Assembly: GCF_029223585.1 (NCBI RefSeq)
Contig: NZ_CP119424.1
Coordinates: forward strand, 1,674,001 to 1,738,000
Origin: Photobacterium sp. DA100
GTDB lineage: Bacteria > Pseudomonadota > Gammaproteobacteria > Enterobacterales > Vibrionaceae
DNA: 64,000 nucleotides
Direction: 5' to 3'
Below, piece by piece: positions 17,601-25,653 of the stretch. The notes under the pieces are model-generated. The model made no database searches. It was given only the letters and a program-made list of their open reading frames with translations, and was not told where the DNA came from. Made by a program: the position numbers and the translations under genes. Each line of letters begins with the position of its first letter. Positions within the stretch are counted from its first letter, which is position 1.

Positions 17601-18622
17601 GGGCTTGGCTGCCGCCACTCAAGGCGGAGCTTCGCCCGCGCCTCGAACTGGCTTTGCGTGCACCTTTCATCCAGCTTGACGACTTCAAGGTCGGTGACTG
17701 GCAGGCCTGGGAAAATGAAAGTACCGAGGGCGCTAACGCCGATGGTTCGACACCGAACACTGACGTAAAACAAAATACAGCCCTGATCAGTACCGACGGC
17801 CTGGAGATGCTCAACGCCAACTTCTCGTTGGATGTCGATGAGGTTCGCTCTGGCGAAGATTGGTTAGGTGCCGGTCAATTGTACTGGACACTGCAAGACG
17901 GAGTCTTCACCCTCAAGCCGATGACCGTCCAACTGCCAGGCGGGAATATCGAAATGGCCAGCGAGATCAAGGCCAAGGACGAGATGTTCGATATCCAGCT
18001 CAGTGGCCATGTCGAGAACTTCGACTACGGGGTCTTGGCCCGCCGCCTAGCACCTGACAGCGGCATGCACGGCAATATCTCCACCCAGTTCAACCTGACC
18101 AGCCTGGCCAATTCGCCAGATAGCCTGATGAACAACGCCAACGGGTTTATCGGCTTTGCCGCCTGGCCGCAGGAGTTTGAGTCGGACCTGATCGACCTGT
18201 GGGCGGTCAGCCTGACCGATGCGATCATTCCGAACTTCACCAACAATGATCCTTCTGTGCTCAACTGCGTGGCTGCCGGATTAGATATCCAGCAAGGCAC
18301 CATGCGCCAGCGCGACTTGCTGCTCGATACCACCCGCATCCAGGTCAATGGTCAGTTCGATGCCAGCTATGCCAACCGCGACTTTGCCCTCTATCTGCGG
18401 CCACAGTCGAAACGTGCCCAGATCTTCAGCCTGCAGACACCGGTGGAAGTCTTCGGCAAGTTTGAGGACTTCGATTTCTCGGTACCGCTATCGGCCATCC
18501 TGGAAACCTCGGTGCGTTTCACCACCAGCCCGGTCGTTTCACCGCTGCGCTGGTTGGTCGAAAAGCCGATCGCCAAAGACGGCAGCCAACAGTGTGAACT
18601 GATTTGGCAGGGACAGAGTTAA
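14657..18622 (+). CDS. Large AsmA-family envelope protein
   Basis: 1321 residues, about twice the length of E. coli AsmA and nearer to YhdP or TamB. A Pro/Ala-rich N-terminus (1-30) is followed by a single membrane anchor (VGLGLLTPTAILTAALVVGV, about 37-57) and then the AsmA start INQWLTANLERETRIDGEM. The rest is periplasmic beta-rich repeat typical of the chorein-like bridge proteins, ending in the AsmA C-terminal region (ANGFIGFAAWPQEFESDLID onward). Likely role is phospholipid transport or outer-membrane homeostasis. Monocistronic with a strong terminator. The ribosome site is not obvious. Confidence 0.85.
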   Translation: MRPENNNHAANKQPAPPTNPAAPTKAVKSPLKKISKWVGLGLLTPTAILTAALVVGVKLDLTPYRDDINQWLTANLERETRIDGEMGLVLSFRPEVHLEGVHIDNIEAFEWRPMLSSGKINAKIAVLPLLRGTLAVDYLELDSINLHLAKTHDGKANWLLGSAQSPQPEPASQEANSGKSGALQLAITDRIIASNLSVMFEDQSQGQFFDWYLDSLSLSQPGNEWEFTAKGAMIGQPYDIQLTGDLEQLINQQTGKVKARGSFAGAELNIDADAADILSADISLQWQDTGPIEALFGLDVKHVAPLTISTHLNASASNIKISDLVIDSPITHGAGYLNIELGAHNVIDGELNIPLIDLRPWLQPEPQPMMRAFSAAPQQSPLQRALEQWLEKTTTRVDLSIDEIKGLGTPVENLSLSINGKAGILAAPMTADIAEVPFRGQASLDATGWVSNLDIRLGAEQSPLGEMARWITGIPYSRGHLDRAELAVTTNGTKLSEWLERAELSLAIDKALVKWGSEASFSIDQARLNAGISRPFQSDIQGQLMGIPAHIQAQAGTLQDIMMGRDWPTTLTFDSPAITVTAEGLLKHTRWEEGSWFDLKVNSDDASLLNPWLGTQTNISGTVHIDGKLSYQNGWVDLAMPDLALLESYGDVTLRWQPDQQRPFLVMDAQFSQLDFTQFGQFINDDELPQVEQTVPTQGVNLDVPLLGSDLVIADADLNFRAGKLKWADQQLDKLSFSGKVRDGKMTQAPISASFAGSAYQGDLSLGVNAANIEADLNLAVNQPDIGAILSRFDVTDDFDMRLDRAKLAVSLSGRTILELMEHTEVDATLIGGHANIADSYTGKALAVQLDQGRFVTGPDTATRLTINGMAAGKAASFKLSSLSLKEANDGRNTLPVTLAASLGDMRFDASSHLSLPIDPQALNLTFEAFIPNLDRLEAFSDIDLPPYGPVKLAASLSMDARGYHLNDMTVQVNNSQLTGKGAWLPPLKAELRPRLELALRAPFIQLDDFKVGDWQAWENESTEGANADGSTPNTDVKQNTALISTDGLEMLNANFSLDVDEVRSGEDWLGAGQLYWTLQDGVFTLKPMTVQLPGGNIEMASEIKAKDEMFDIQLSGHVENFDYGVLARRLAPDSGMHGNISTQFNLTSLANSPDSLMNNANGFIGFAAWPQEFESDLIDLWAVSLTDAIIPNFTNNDPSVLNCVAAGLDIQQGTMRQRDLLLDTTRIQVNGQFDASYANRDFALYLRPQSKRAQIFSLQTPVEVFGKFEDFDFSVPLSAILETSVRFTTSPVVSPLRWLVEKPIAKDGSQQCELIWQGQS

Positions 18623-18660
18623 AAAGACCTATTGGCTATTTAGCCTGAACATATAGCCCT

Positions 18661-18703
18661 AAAAACAAGCCGCCAGCGTGATGAATCACGCTGGCGGCTT
18701 TTT
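18661..18703. terminator. Terminator between the AsmA and carboxypeptidase genes
   Basis: Perfect 12-bp stem GCCGCCAGCGTG/CACGCTGGCGGC with ATGAAT loop and T5. An A-rich left flank lets it also serve the convergent M14 operon. Confidence 0.9.
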
Positions 18704-18729
18704 CATATCAGCCATTGCTGGCCCATCAA

Positions 18730-21393
18730 TCAGTCTCCCTGGCGGTAGCGCTGTTCGATCTCGTCCTGGGCTTCGAACTCATCGAACTCAATCGGGGTCA
18801 CTTCATCCGAGCTGAACTTGAGTACCGCAGGTGCCGAGTAGTTCGGCACGTTATCGTAGTTGAACACCGAGTAGTATTTGGCCAGGTTAGCATTGCCGAA
18901 CTTATCGAAGGTATAACCGTCCTTGCCGGCATACAGCTTAACGCCATCAAACGGTGAGCGCGGAGGATGGAAACTATTGCGTACCACGTAGGCTCCTACC
19001 CAATCGCTGTCTGAAGGGGGCTCCCACGTCAGTTTGACCATGCCTCCTTCCAGGCTGGCCTGGAAATTTTCCGGCGCATCGAGTGGCTGCTTACGACGCT
19101 CGATATACTCCACCACCAACTGGGTCGACATGGTGCCGTCGTTCGACGCGGTCTTCCACTCCACCACAGCATCCTGCTGCCTGGACGCCGAAGTGGCCTT
19201 GATCACCAGCTTCACCGCCCGACTCTGATCATAGCAATCCTCAAGGTATTGACGGGCAGAACTATCGAACATGAATGTCTGGCGGGCTGTTTTGGCCAGC
19301 CCTTCGCTGCTGACTTCGTAGCCGATAAACTCTATCGGCTCACCAGTAGCCAATTGCTCAAAATCAGGCGCATCGAGATCAACCATTTCCACCAAGAAGC
19401 GCATCGGCTGGTTAATCCCCGTCAGCGACGCGCTTTCCAGCACAAAGTAGGCGTCGGTAAAAACCACATCACTCTGCTCGGACATTCTCGGCAAGGTGAA
19501 ATCCACCACCCCGTAGATACGCTCTCCGTTGGCATCGTAGCCACTTTGCAGCTTACCGAACGCCACCGCCTCAGATGTCACGGTATGGTAGGCACTGGCA
19601 CCAACCGCCAGCTGAAATGGCTTGCGCTGATAGATCAGATCCAGGCTAGGCCGGTAATGGATCCCGCCGCCGAAACGGCCATAACCGATATCGAACTGCA
19701 TCATCTGAGAATCATTGCCCACAGGCAAACTGACCGGCCCCTGAAGCCGCAACAACAAACGCCCCTTTTCAAGCTGTTGCTCTATCAGCTCTTTCTCCAG
19801 CGCACTGAAATGCCAGCTCTTCCAAATCCCCTGGGTCAGCTGATCCGAATCAATGGCATCCCCCAAGGTCTGGATAGGCGTCGCATTGTGGATCTGGTCA
19901 AAGTCGGTAATATCACTGATCTCATCCGGGTTCAGGATCGAGACTGACCATTCGCCGTAGTTTTCGATTTTCGCCCCGACCCGGTTCATCGGATAGAGCG
20001 AGAACAGCGCATCCTTGATCTTGGCATCGGCTGGCAACCGGCTCATGTCATAGTCGATCACACCGTAGCAGATCCCCTTGGTCTTGTTCACCCCGATAAA
20101 CAGTGAGTTATGACCAAAGTGCTCGGCATTGCTGGTGCGGGTCAGCTCACCGACATAACCGATTTTTTCCGGGCCCGGGAACAGGGTGAACGAAAACTCA
20201 TCGCGTTCAAGCAAGGTTTTGATTTTCAGCTCCGGGGCAAACGGTGACTTGATCCGGGTCACCCGGTTCACTTTGCGCAGGTTGTAGAAATAGCGACGGC
20301 CTGATTTGAGTTGCTTGTCGGTATAGCGCAGCTGCGAAGTTATCGCGATCAGGTTATCCCGGGTACAGGGCGCCTTGGGGGTTTCACTGCGGTAGATCTG
20401 GTAATAGCAACCTTCATCTTCGGCACCCGGCTCCCAGACCAATTCCACCGTATTGGCAGTGATCTCCTTAATTGAAAAGCTCTCCGGCCGGCTCGGTGCC
20501 AGCTTTGAGTAATCGATCGTCGTTCTGAGGGCATAGAGCAGAGCAGGGATATTTTCATCGACGCTTTGCGACATGTTGATCAAATAATCCGGAATGTTCC
20601 GGCTCCCCACTTCGACCACGGTCGAGAGGATCCCCCTGTCGTAGTAATACTCCCGCCCGCTGCCGTGGATCAGGTTCGCCGGCGGCTTACCACGATGGAT
20701 ACCGTACTGGCGGTTGGTGACCTTGTAGATCTCCCGCGCCATATTGGCGCAGAGGATATTCAGATCCGTCCCTTCAATTTCCGCTTCGTGGTTGAACTTA
20801 TGGGCCGGGAAAAACACATTACCCTGCGAATGGTAGTCAAGTGCCACGCAGATATTGTCACGGCTTTCGACAAACTGCTTGATCGCCTGCGTTTCTGGCT
20901 CGGAAAACGGCCCCGGCCCGCCGTAGATATTGGAGTTGGTCTGGGTCGACTGGCGGAAATTGATACCAAAATTACGATTGAGATCGACCCCGAACGTCCC
21001 GTCACCATTATCACGGCGGTTCTTGCGCCAAAACGAGAAATGCTTGCGGGAGTACTCAAAGCCATCGGGGTTGAGACAGGGCACCATGTAAAGGGTATTG
21101 CGGGTCAGTGCCTCCACCACATCCGGGTTGGACGGATAATTATCCAACAGATACTGGACAAAACTGACCGCCAGCTCGATACCGATCCACTCCCGGGCGT
21201 GAATAGTACCGGTATAGAGCAAAGCCGGTTTCAGATCCGCATAGGCCACATCTTGCGACATGGTGACCATCATGATAGGCCGGCCTTCATGGGTATCACC
21301 AATACTCTGCAAGCGGATCAAATCCGGATATTTCGCCATCGCACCTGCCAGGAAATCCATCATGTCCTGGTAAGAGATATACTGTTTCTTCAT
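18730..21393 (-). CDS. M14-family zinc carboxypeptidase with extra beta domains
   Basis: 887 residues. The catalytic domain (1-300) has zinc ligands His65 and Glu68 in GTIHAREWIG and His188 in ALDYHSQG, catalytic Glu261 in TVVEVGSRN, and the substrate Arg in DLNRNFG. Fibronectin III-like segments are at about 318-410 and 800-870, with a long beta-rich part between. There is no signal peptide, so it may be cytoplasmic, unlike many M14 enzymes. It is the last gene of an operon whose other two members are ATP-grasp proteins; it overlaps the preceding gene by four bases. Likely removes C-terminal residues from a peptide or a protein tag; substrate unknown. Confidence 0.85.
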   Translation of the reverse strand: MKKQYISYQDMMDFLAGAMAKYPDLIRLQSIGDTHEGRPIMMVTMSQDVAYADLKPALLYTGTIHAREWIGIELAVSFVQYLLDNYPSNPDVVEALTRNTLYMVPCLNPDGFEYSRKHFSFWRKNRRDNGDGTFGVDLNRNFGINFRQSTQTNSNIYGGPGPFSEPETQAIKQFVESRDNICVALDYHSQGNVFFPAHKFNHEAEIEGTDLNILCANMAREIYKVTNRQYGIHRGKPPANLIHGSGREYYYDRGILSTVVEVGSRNIPDYLINMSQSVDENIPALLYALRTTIDYSKLAPSRPESFSIKEITANTVELVWEPGAEDEGCYYQIYRSETPKAPCTRDNLIAITSQLRYTDKQLKSGRRYFYNLRKVNRVTRIKSPFAPELKIKTLLERDEFSFTLFPGPEKIGYVGELTRTSNAEHFGHNSLFIGVNKTKGICYGVIDYDMSRLPADAKIKDALFSLYPMNRVGAKIENYGEWSVSILNPDEISDITDFDQIHNATPIQTLGDAIDSDQLTQGIWKSWHFSALEKELIEQQLEKGRLLLRLQGPVSLPVGNDSQMMQFDIGYGRFGGGIHYRPSLDLIYQRKPFQLAVGASAYHTVTSEAVAFGKLQSGYDANGERIYGVVDFTLPRMSEQSDVVFTDAYFVLESASLTGINQPMRFLVEMVDLDAPDFEQLATGEPIEFIGYEVSSEGLAKTARQTFMFDSSARQYLEDCYDQSRAVKLVIKATSASRQQDAVVEWKTASNDGTMSTQLVVEYIERRKQPLDAPENFQASLEGGMVKLTWEPPSDSDWVGAYVVRNSFHPPRSPFDGVKLYAGKDGYTFDKFGNANLAKYYSVFNYDNVPNYSAPAVLKFSSDEVTPIEFDEFEAQDEIEQRYRQGD

Positions 21394-22838
21394 TCGACCG
21401 CCTCGTCAAAGCGATACGGCTCATGAGCGCCATGCTCACGCCATGCATCCATGATTATGGCTAACTTCTTGTGCTTGAGGTTCCTGAACTGCAGCAAAAT
21501 TTCTGGTTGGTGATCGAGTACCCGTACCGTCTCCTCGGCCCCTAACGTTGTCACGATATCAGTGGCCAAGGTTTTGCCGACACTTTTTACCCGGAGGAAA
21601 AACGCCAGCAACTCTTCTTCGCTAGGCGTTTTTTTCTCAGCCACGGCATGATGCAACGGGGCATTAGCCACTTCTTCCCGCTGCTCGATGCCGGTGTCTG
21701 CTTCCTGCTCCATAATCTGGCTCACATTCACAACCGGCTCGCAAGTTGCAGCTATCACTTTGTAAGCAGTATTACCCTGAAAATTCCATGCCTCACTCGG
21801 CCACTCTTCCTCACGCTGGTAGCTCGTTTCCAGCAGGCGATAGCGCTCATCAGCAGGGGCGTACTCCCCGGTATCAGTTGAATAGTCTGCTTGGCCAAAG
21901 GTGATATAACGCATGGTACGAAGCAGCGACGAGTCAATCTTGCCGAGCTCTTCCCAGTTACGGTGGGCAAAATACGGCTTGCGGAAATCTTGCTGTGCCA
22001 GCAGCCACATCAGGTACTGGCCAATCCAGTCACGGATATACGGGAAGGCAGCAAAAGCGGTCGCACACTCCAAGATGGTGTAGTCATCTTCCATGCTTAC
22101 CGCAATATCACAGGCCCAGTATTCCGCATTGGCCGCCTTGGAGGCTTTCACCGCCAATTCAAGCACGCCATCCGGTACCGCCTGATAATCCATACTGCCG
22201 CCCTGACTGGTGTTGGTCAGCCACTCACCTTCCGGCGGGCGACGCCAGAATGCACAAACCGGCTGGTGGCCAACCAGCATCACCCGGATATCCGCCTTCA
22301 TTGGTACGAAATCTTGAATATAAGCAGGGTAGTAACGTTTTTCCGAGAACAAACGCAATGCTTCATCGGCGCTATCCACCTTATGGACAAAATAACCGCC
22401 GTAGTTAGAGGGGCCATAAGAGCGCTTGACGATTTTCGGGTAATCGGTATTTGCCAGAAACGCCAACGCCTCATCGACAGCATAAAAAATACGGGTTCGC
22501 GGGATGGGCAAATCGTATTTCTCACAAAAATGGGTCACGTTTTCCTTGGATTTGTTGCTGAACTGGCTATCGAGCGACGGCAGGAAGCGTACATCTGGCA
22601 GTTCACGGGCAATTTCACGGAAAGTCTCGTAGGCGGTAGCGGGAATATTGCCGATCAACACATCGATTTTCTTGCGTTTCACCTCAGCAACAAAACGGTC
22701 TTTATCATTACCCCAGTGGTAAGTGACCTGTTCGATTTTGTCCGGCCACCCCCTGAAGTTAGAGCGGTTGAAGAAGCGCAGTACATGATCTAGGTACAAC
22801 AGGCCAATTCTGGGACGAGCTTGGGTCAGGGTGTTCAT
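21390..22838 (-). CDS. ATP-grasp protein with C-terminal helix-hairpin-helix-like tail
   Basis: 482 residues. Residues about 90-300 form an ATP-grasp domain: PKIVKRSYGPSNYGGYFV as the glycine-rich ATP loop and YTILECATAFAAFPYI where the Mg-binding strand should be. The usual Glu-x-Asn there is Glu-Cys-Ala, so one metal ligand is missing and activity is uncertain. The last 75 residues (LRVKSVGKTLATDIVTTLG, then RVLDHQPEILLQFRNLKHKK) resemble the tandem HhH of helicases and nucleases. Overlaps both neighbours by four bases. Might be an inactive or regulatory partner of the RimK-like ligase, or a ligase with altered chemistry. Confidence 0.7.
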   Translation of the reverse strand: MNTLTQARPRIGLLYLDHVLRFFNRSNFRGWPDKIEQVTYHWGNDKDRFVAEVKRKKIDVLIGNIPATAYETFREIARELPDVRFLPSLDSQFSNKSKENVTHFCEKYDLPIPRTRIFYAVDEALAFLANTDYPKIVKRSYGPSNYGGYFVHKVDSADEALRLFSEKRYYPAYIQDFVPMKADIRVMLVGHQPVCAFWRRPPEGEWLTNTSQGGSMDYQAVPDGVLELAVKASKAANAEYWACDIAVSMEDDYTILECATAFAAFPYIRDWIGQYLMWLLAQQDFRKPYFAHRNWEELGKIDSSLLRTMRYITFGQADYSTDTGEYAPADERYRLLETSYQREEEWPSEAWNFQGNTAYKVIAATCEPVVNVSQIMEQEADTGIEQREEVANAPLHHAVAEKKTPSEEELLAFFLRVKSVGKTLATDIVTTLGAEETVRVLDHQPEILLQFRNLKHKKLAIIMDAWREHGAHEPYRFDEAVE

Positions 22839-23827
22839 ACTGCAGCTTCCTCGGTAAGCAAATTAGGTTTGATCAGTGCTTCAGACAGTGAGGGAATAAA
22901 GCCTTTGGCTGGCGCTTTGCTGTCTTTGGTGACGGTGCGGTCAATGAGGTCGACCAAGAAATCTATCTTGGTGTCATTGAAATCCAGCCCGAACGCTTCT
23001 TGGTCTGGCGTGGCAAACGCAGGAATACCATTGACCTCAATCACCACATAGCGCTGGTGTTCGACATCATAGATAATGTCGACTCCGGCCACTTCCAGGC
23101 CGGTTACTTTTGCCGCCTTCAAAGCCAGCTCGACCACTTCGGGCACTGGCTCTCGCTTAATCACACTGCCACCGCTGGTGACGTTGGTCTTCCAGCTGCC
23201 GGGAGCTGCTTTGCGTCCGTAACAGGCAACAAATTTGTTATCGACAATGTCGATACGGTAATCAGAGAAATCATTCTCGATAACCCGCTCGATATAGAAC
23301 TGCGGTGCCTGTTGGTGATGGATAAACGGCATCAGCAAATCCAGATCACGCTCGCTTTCTAGCTTGATAATGCCATTGCCGCCCCAGCCGTCGACTGGCT
23401 TACAAATCGCCTTGCCACCCCAGAACTGCATATGTGCTCTTACCTGCTCCAAGTTATGTTTATTGCAAATCACATAGTCAGTCGTTGTAATGCCGTTCGT
23501 TTTCAGCACATGGGCGGTGCGGAATTTATCTTCGGTTAGCGCAAATGATTGATAGTTGTTGATCATTGGCATCATCGAGTTAAGCACCTGATAGAGGTAC
23601 ACCTGATATGGCGTCTGCTGCCCTGCGTTATACGAAAAAAACAGGTCGAGTTCGTTGAGTTGCTGCCCGTTGCATACAATATTGCCGTCAAAGGCGGTCG
23701 CTTGAGCCAAATTCAGCCCAGTTAGGGCATCAATTTCACGCTCTCGCAGCTTATTGACGATCTTTTGCTCTATTTCCTTACCTCCACAATTTTCATACAT
23801 CCATAAACCGACCCGGTGCCTAGCCAT
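22835..23827 (-). CDS. RimK-like ATP-grasp ligase
   Basis: 330 residues, first gene of the operon with a strong AAGGAG site. ATP-grasp features: CKPVDGWGGNGIIKL loop, RIDIVDNKFVACYGRKA, and the Mg-binding YVVIEVNGIPAF with an intact Glu-x-Asn. Such enzymes join a carboxylate to an amine through an acyl phosphate, as RimK and glutathione synthetase do. The organisation with a second ATP-grasp protein and a carboxypeptidase suggests building and trimming of a peptide or a protein modification. Product unknown. Confidence 0.8.
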   Translation of the reverse strand: MARHRVGLWMYENCGGKEIEQKIVNKLREREIDALTGLNLAQATAFDGNIVCNGQQLNELDLFFSYNAGQQTPYQVYLYQVLNSMMPMINNYQSFALTEDKFRTAHVLKTNGITTTDYVICNKHNLEQVRAHMQFWGGKAICKPVDGWGGNGIIKLESERDLDLLMPFIHHQQAPQFYIERVIENDFSDYRIDIVDNKFVACYGRKAAPGSWKTNVTSGGSVIKREPVPEVVELALKAAKVTGLEVAGVDIIYDVEHQRYVVIEVNGIPAFATPDQEAFGLDFNDTKIDFLVDLIDRTVTKDSKAPAKGFIPSLSEALIKPNLLTEEAAV

Positions 23828-24006
23828 GTGTCACTCCTTTTGTGAGCAGTTCTAAAATATGCCGCTATGGCATTGTGAGTAAAACCAACAGGATAGTAAT
23901 ATAGTTTGACATCATAATGTTGCATATGTGTGGTAACAGTGAGCCATGTGGAACTTTTATTCAAACCGCACAGAAAAAACACTCATCTTGTGCAAGGAAT
24001 CAAATT

Positions 24007-25110
24007 ATGGAAACTATCGATTTCACTGACTTAAAAACAATTGTCGAAATAAACTCCTGGACAGGAAATAAAGATGGCGTAGATCTAAGTGGTATGACCA
24101 TGCAAAAGTGGTTAAAGCCACTTGGCTTCAATGTTGAGGTTTTTCATCGGAAAAAGGTGGGAAATCACCTATTGTTCACCACGCCACAGCAAAACAACGC
24201 TTCTAGAGTGTTATTACTTGGCCACCTGGACACCGTATTCCCTCCGGGGATTTTTGAACACTTCCGAGAAGATGAAGAGTGGGTGTACGGTCCTGGTACG
24301 TGCGACATGAAAGGGGGCAATTTTGTCGCCTTGAGTGCCCTGCGAAATCTTTACCAAACCCATGGTCAAATCCGCAATATCGATGTCCTGCTGGTCAGCG
24401 ATGAGGAGACCGGCAGTGATGACAGCAAGTTTGTCACCCGTCAACTCGCCCACCATTACGATGCCTGTATCGACTTCGAAGCCGCCGGTCCAGAGCACGA
24501 AGTTGTGACTGGCCGAAAAGGTGTAGCGACTTATCGTATCGAACTCACTGGGATAGCGGCCCATGCTGGTAACAACTACCATCTCGGCAAGAATGCCAAC
24601 CTCGCCGCTGCCAAGCTGCTGATTGCGTTAGATGCATTAACACGCGTCGAACAAGGAACAACGGTCAATGTGGGCAAAATCAAAGGCGGGATCAGTACCA
24701 ATACGATATCTCCCGGAGCTGAATTAATGGTTGAAGCACGATTTACCCACCTCAAGGAGCAAGAGCGCGTGCTAACTACGATCCCCGAACTGATCCACCA
24801 GCACGGTGTAGAAGGCGTGACTGCAACGATAGAAGGCGGCTTACAGCGTGATGTCATGACCCCTTCACCAGAACAGCAAGCCCTACTTGATAACTTTGCA
24901 ACCATCCTGGGCTATCCTCTAAAAACAGAGCAGCGCGGAGGAGTCAGCGACGCCAATATTATGGCGGGTGCCGGCGTCCCAACATTGGATGGATTCGGCC
25001 CTTTCGGTGATGGCGATCATACCGAATTGGAACGAGCCTCTAAGGCCAGCTTCTGCCGCCGGATCAAAGAAGTCACGGCTATTCTCGAGCATTACAGCCA
25101 AGCTGAATAA
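24007..25110 (+). CDS. M20-family metallopeptidase (CPG2-like)
   Basis: 367 residues. Dinuclear zinc hydrolase: LLLGHLDTVFP (first His-x-Asp), GPGTCDMKGG (bridging Asp), VSDEETGSDDS (catalytic and ligand Glu), FEAAGPEHEV and the late GDGDHTELE His. The dimerisation domain (ITGIAAHAGNNY-type segment) is present. Closest in style to glutamate carboxypeptidase G2. The start at 24007 has AAGGA eight bases before; the frame is open 30 codons further up without support. Divergent from the ATP-grasp/M14 operon with a 179-bp gap, so probably part of the same peptide pathway. Confidence 0.85.
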   Translation: METIDFTDLKTIVEINSWTGNKDGVDLSGMTMQKWLKPLGFNVEVFHRKKVGNHLLFTTPQQNNASRVLLLGHLDTVFPPGIFEHFREDEEWVYGPGTCDMKGGNFVALSALRNLYQTHGQIRNIDVLLVSDEETGSDDSKFVTRQLAHHYDACIDFEAAGPEHEVVTGRKGVATYRIELTGIAAHAGNNYHLGKNANLAAAKLLIALDALTRVEQGTTVNVGKIKGGISTNTISPGAELMVEARFTHLKEQERVLTTIPELIHQHGVEGVTATIEGGLQRDVMTPSPEQQALLDNFATILGYPLKTEQRGGVSDANIMAGAGVPTLDGFGPFGDGDHTELERASKASFCRRIKEVTAILEHYSQAE

Positions 25111-25126
25111 TTAAATTTCCCATGGG

Positions 25127-25147
25127 CAATTACACCACGTGTAATTG
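25127..25147. repeat. Perfect short inverted repeat after the M20 gene
   Basis: CAATTACAC and GTGTAATTG arms around CAC, 16 bases after the stop codon. It could end the transcript, but no T-run follows, so it may also be an operator. Confidence 0.4.
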
Positions 25148-25653
25148 TCCATCAAAGACTCTCCTACCACTTGAGGTAATTAACCATTCAAAGGTATCAT
25201 CGCTGTAATGAAAAATAAGTTATCAATTTATTACTTGAAAAAAGATAACAGAACTAAATAATGACTGGTAGCCCAATTAATTTATTTTTTGCTGTTAGCA
25301 CGCGTTGCTGTCACTGCCAGCTAAATAACCATACTAACCAATCCTTCAACATTGAACTTACAAATTCACCGTCAGAACAACCACATTCATGGTACAAGCA
25401 CACTGACAAAAACCTAATTTAACATCAGTGAGATAACATCAAGAAAGAACATCATGAATCAACCTTGAGAATAATGCCCTTCAACACTTTCAATTTTGTA
25501 TGATATTCAGAAAGCCCAAACCAGCCCTCTAACAGACAAACAAATGTTCTTCTCAGCTCAAGAGAATGTGTTAATTGTATCTCAATATAAAATAGCCCAT
25601 AATACGGCGCCTTATAGACAACGATAATAATAGACAGCTACAGGTTTAGAGTG
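25148..25653. other. AT-rich intergenic stretch
   Basis: About 500 bases between the M20 gene and the diguanylate cyclase. I see no ORF with a ribosome site, no strong hairpin and no recognised RNA here; it presumably holds the cyclase promoter. Confidence 0.3.

Noticed and set aside
20566..22793. Long plus-strand frames (20566-21426 and 21891-22793)
   Set aside because: They are antisense to the M14 carboxypeptidase and the ATP-grasp gene, which have complete motifs; the antisense products have no recognisable domain.
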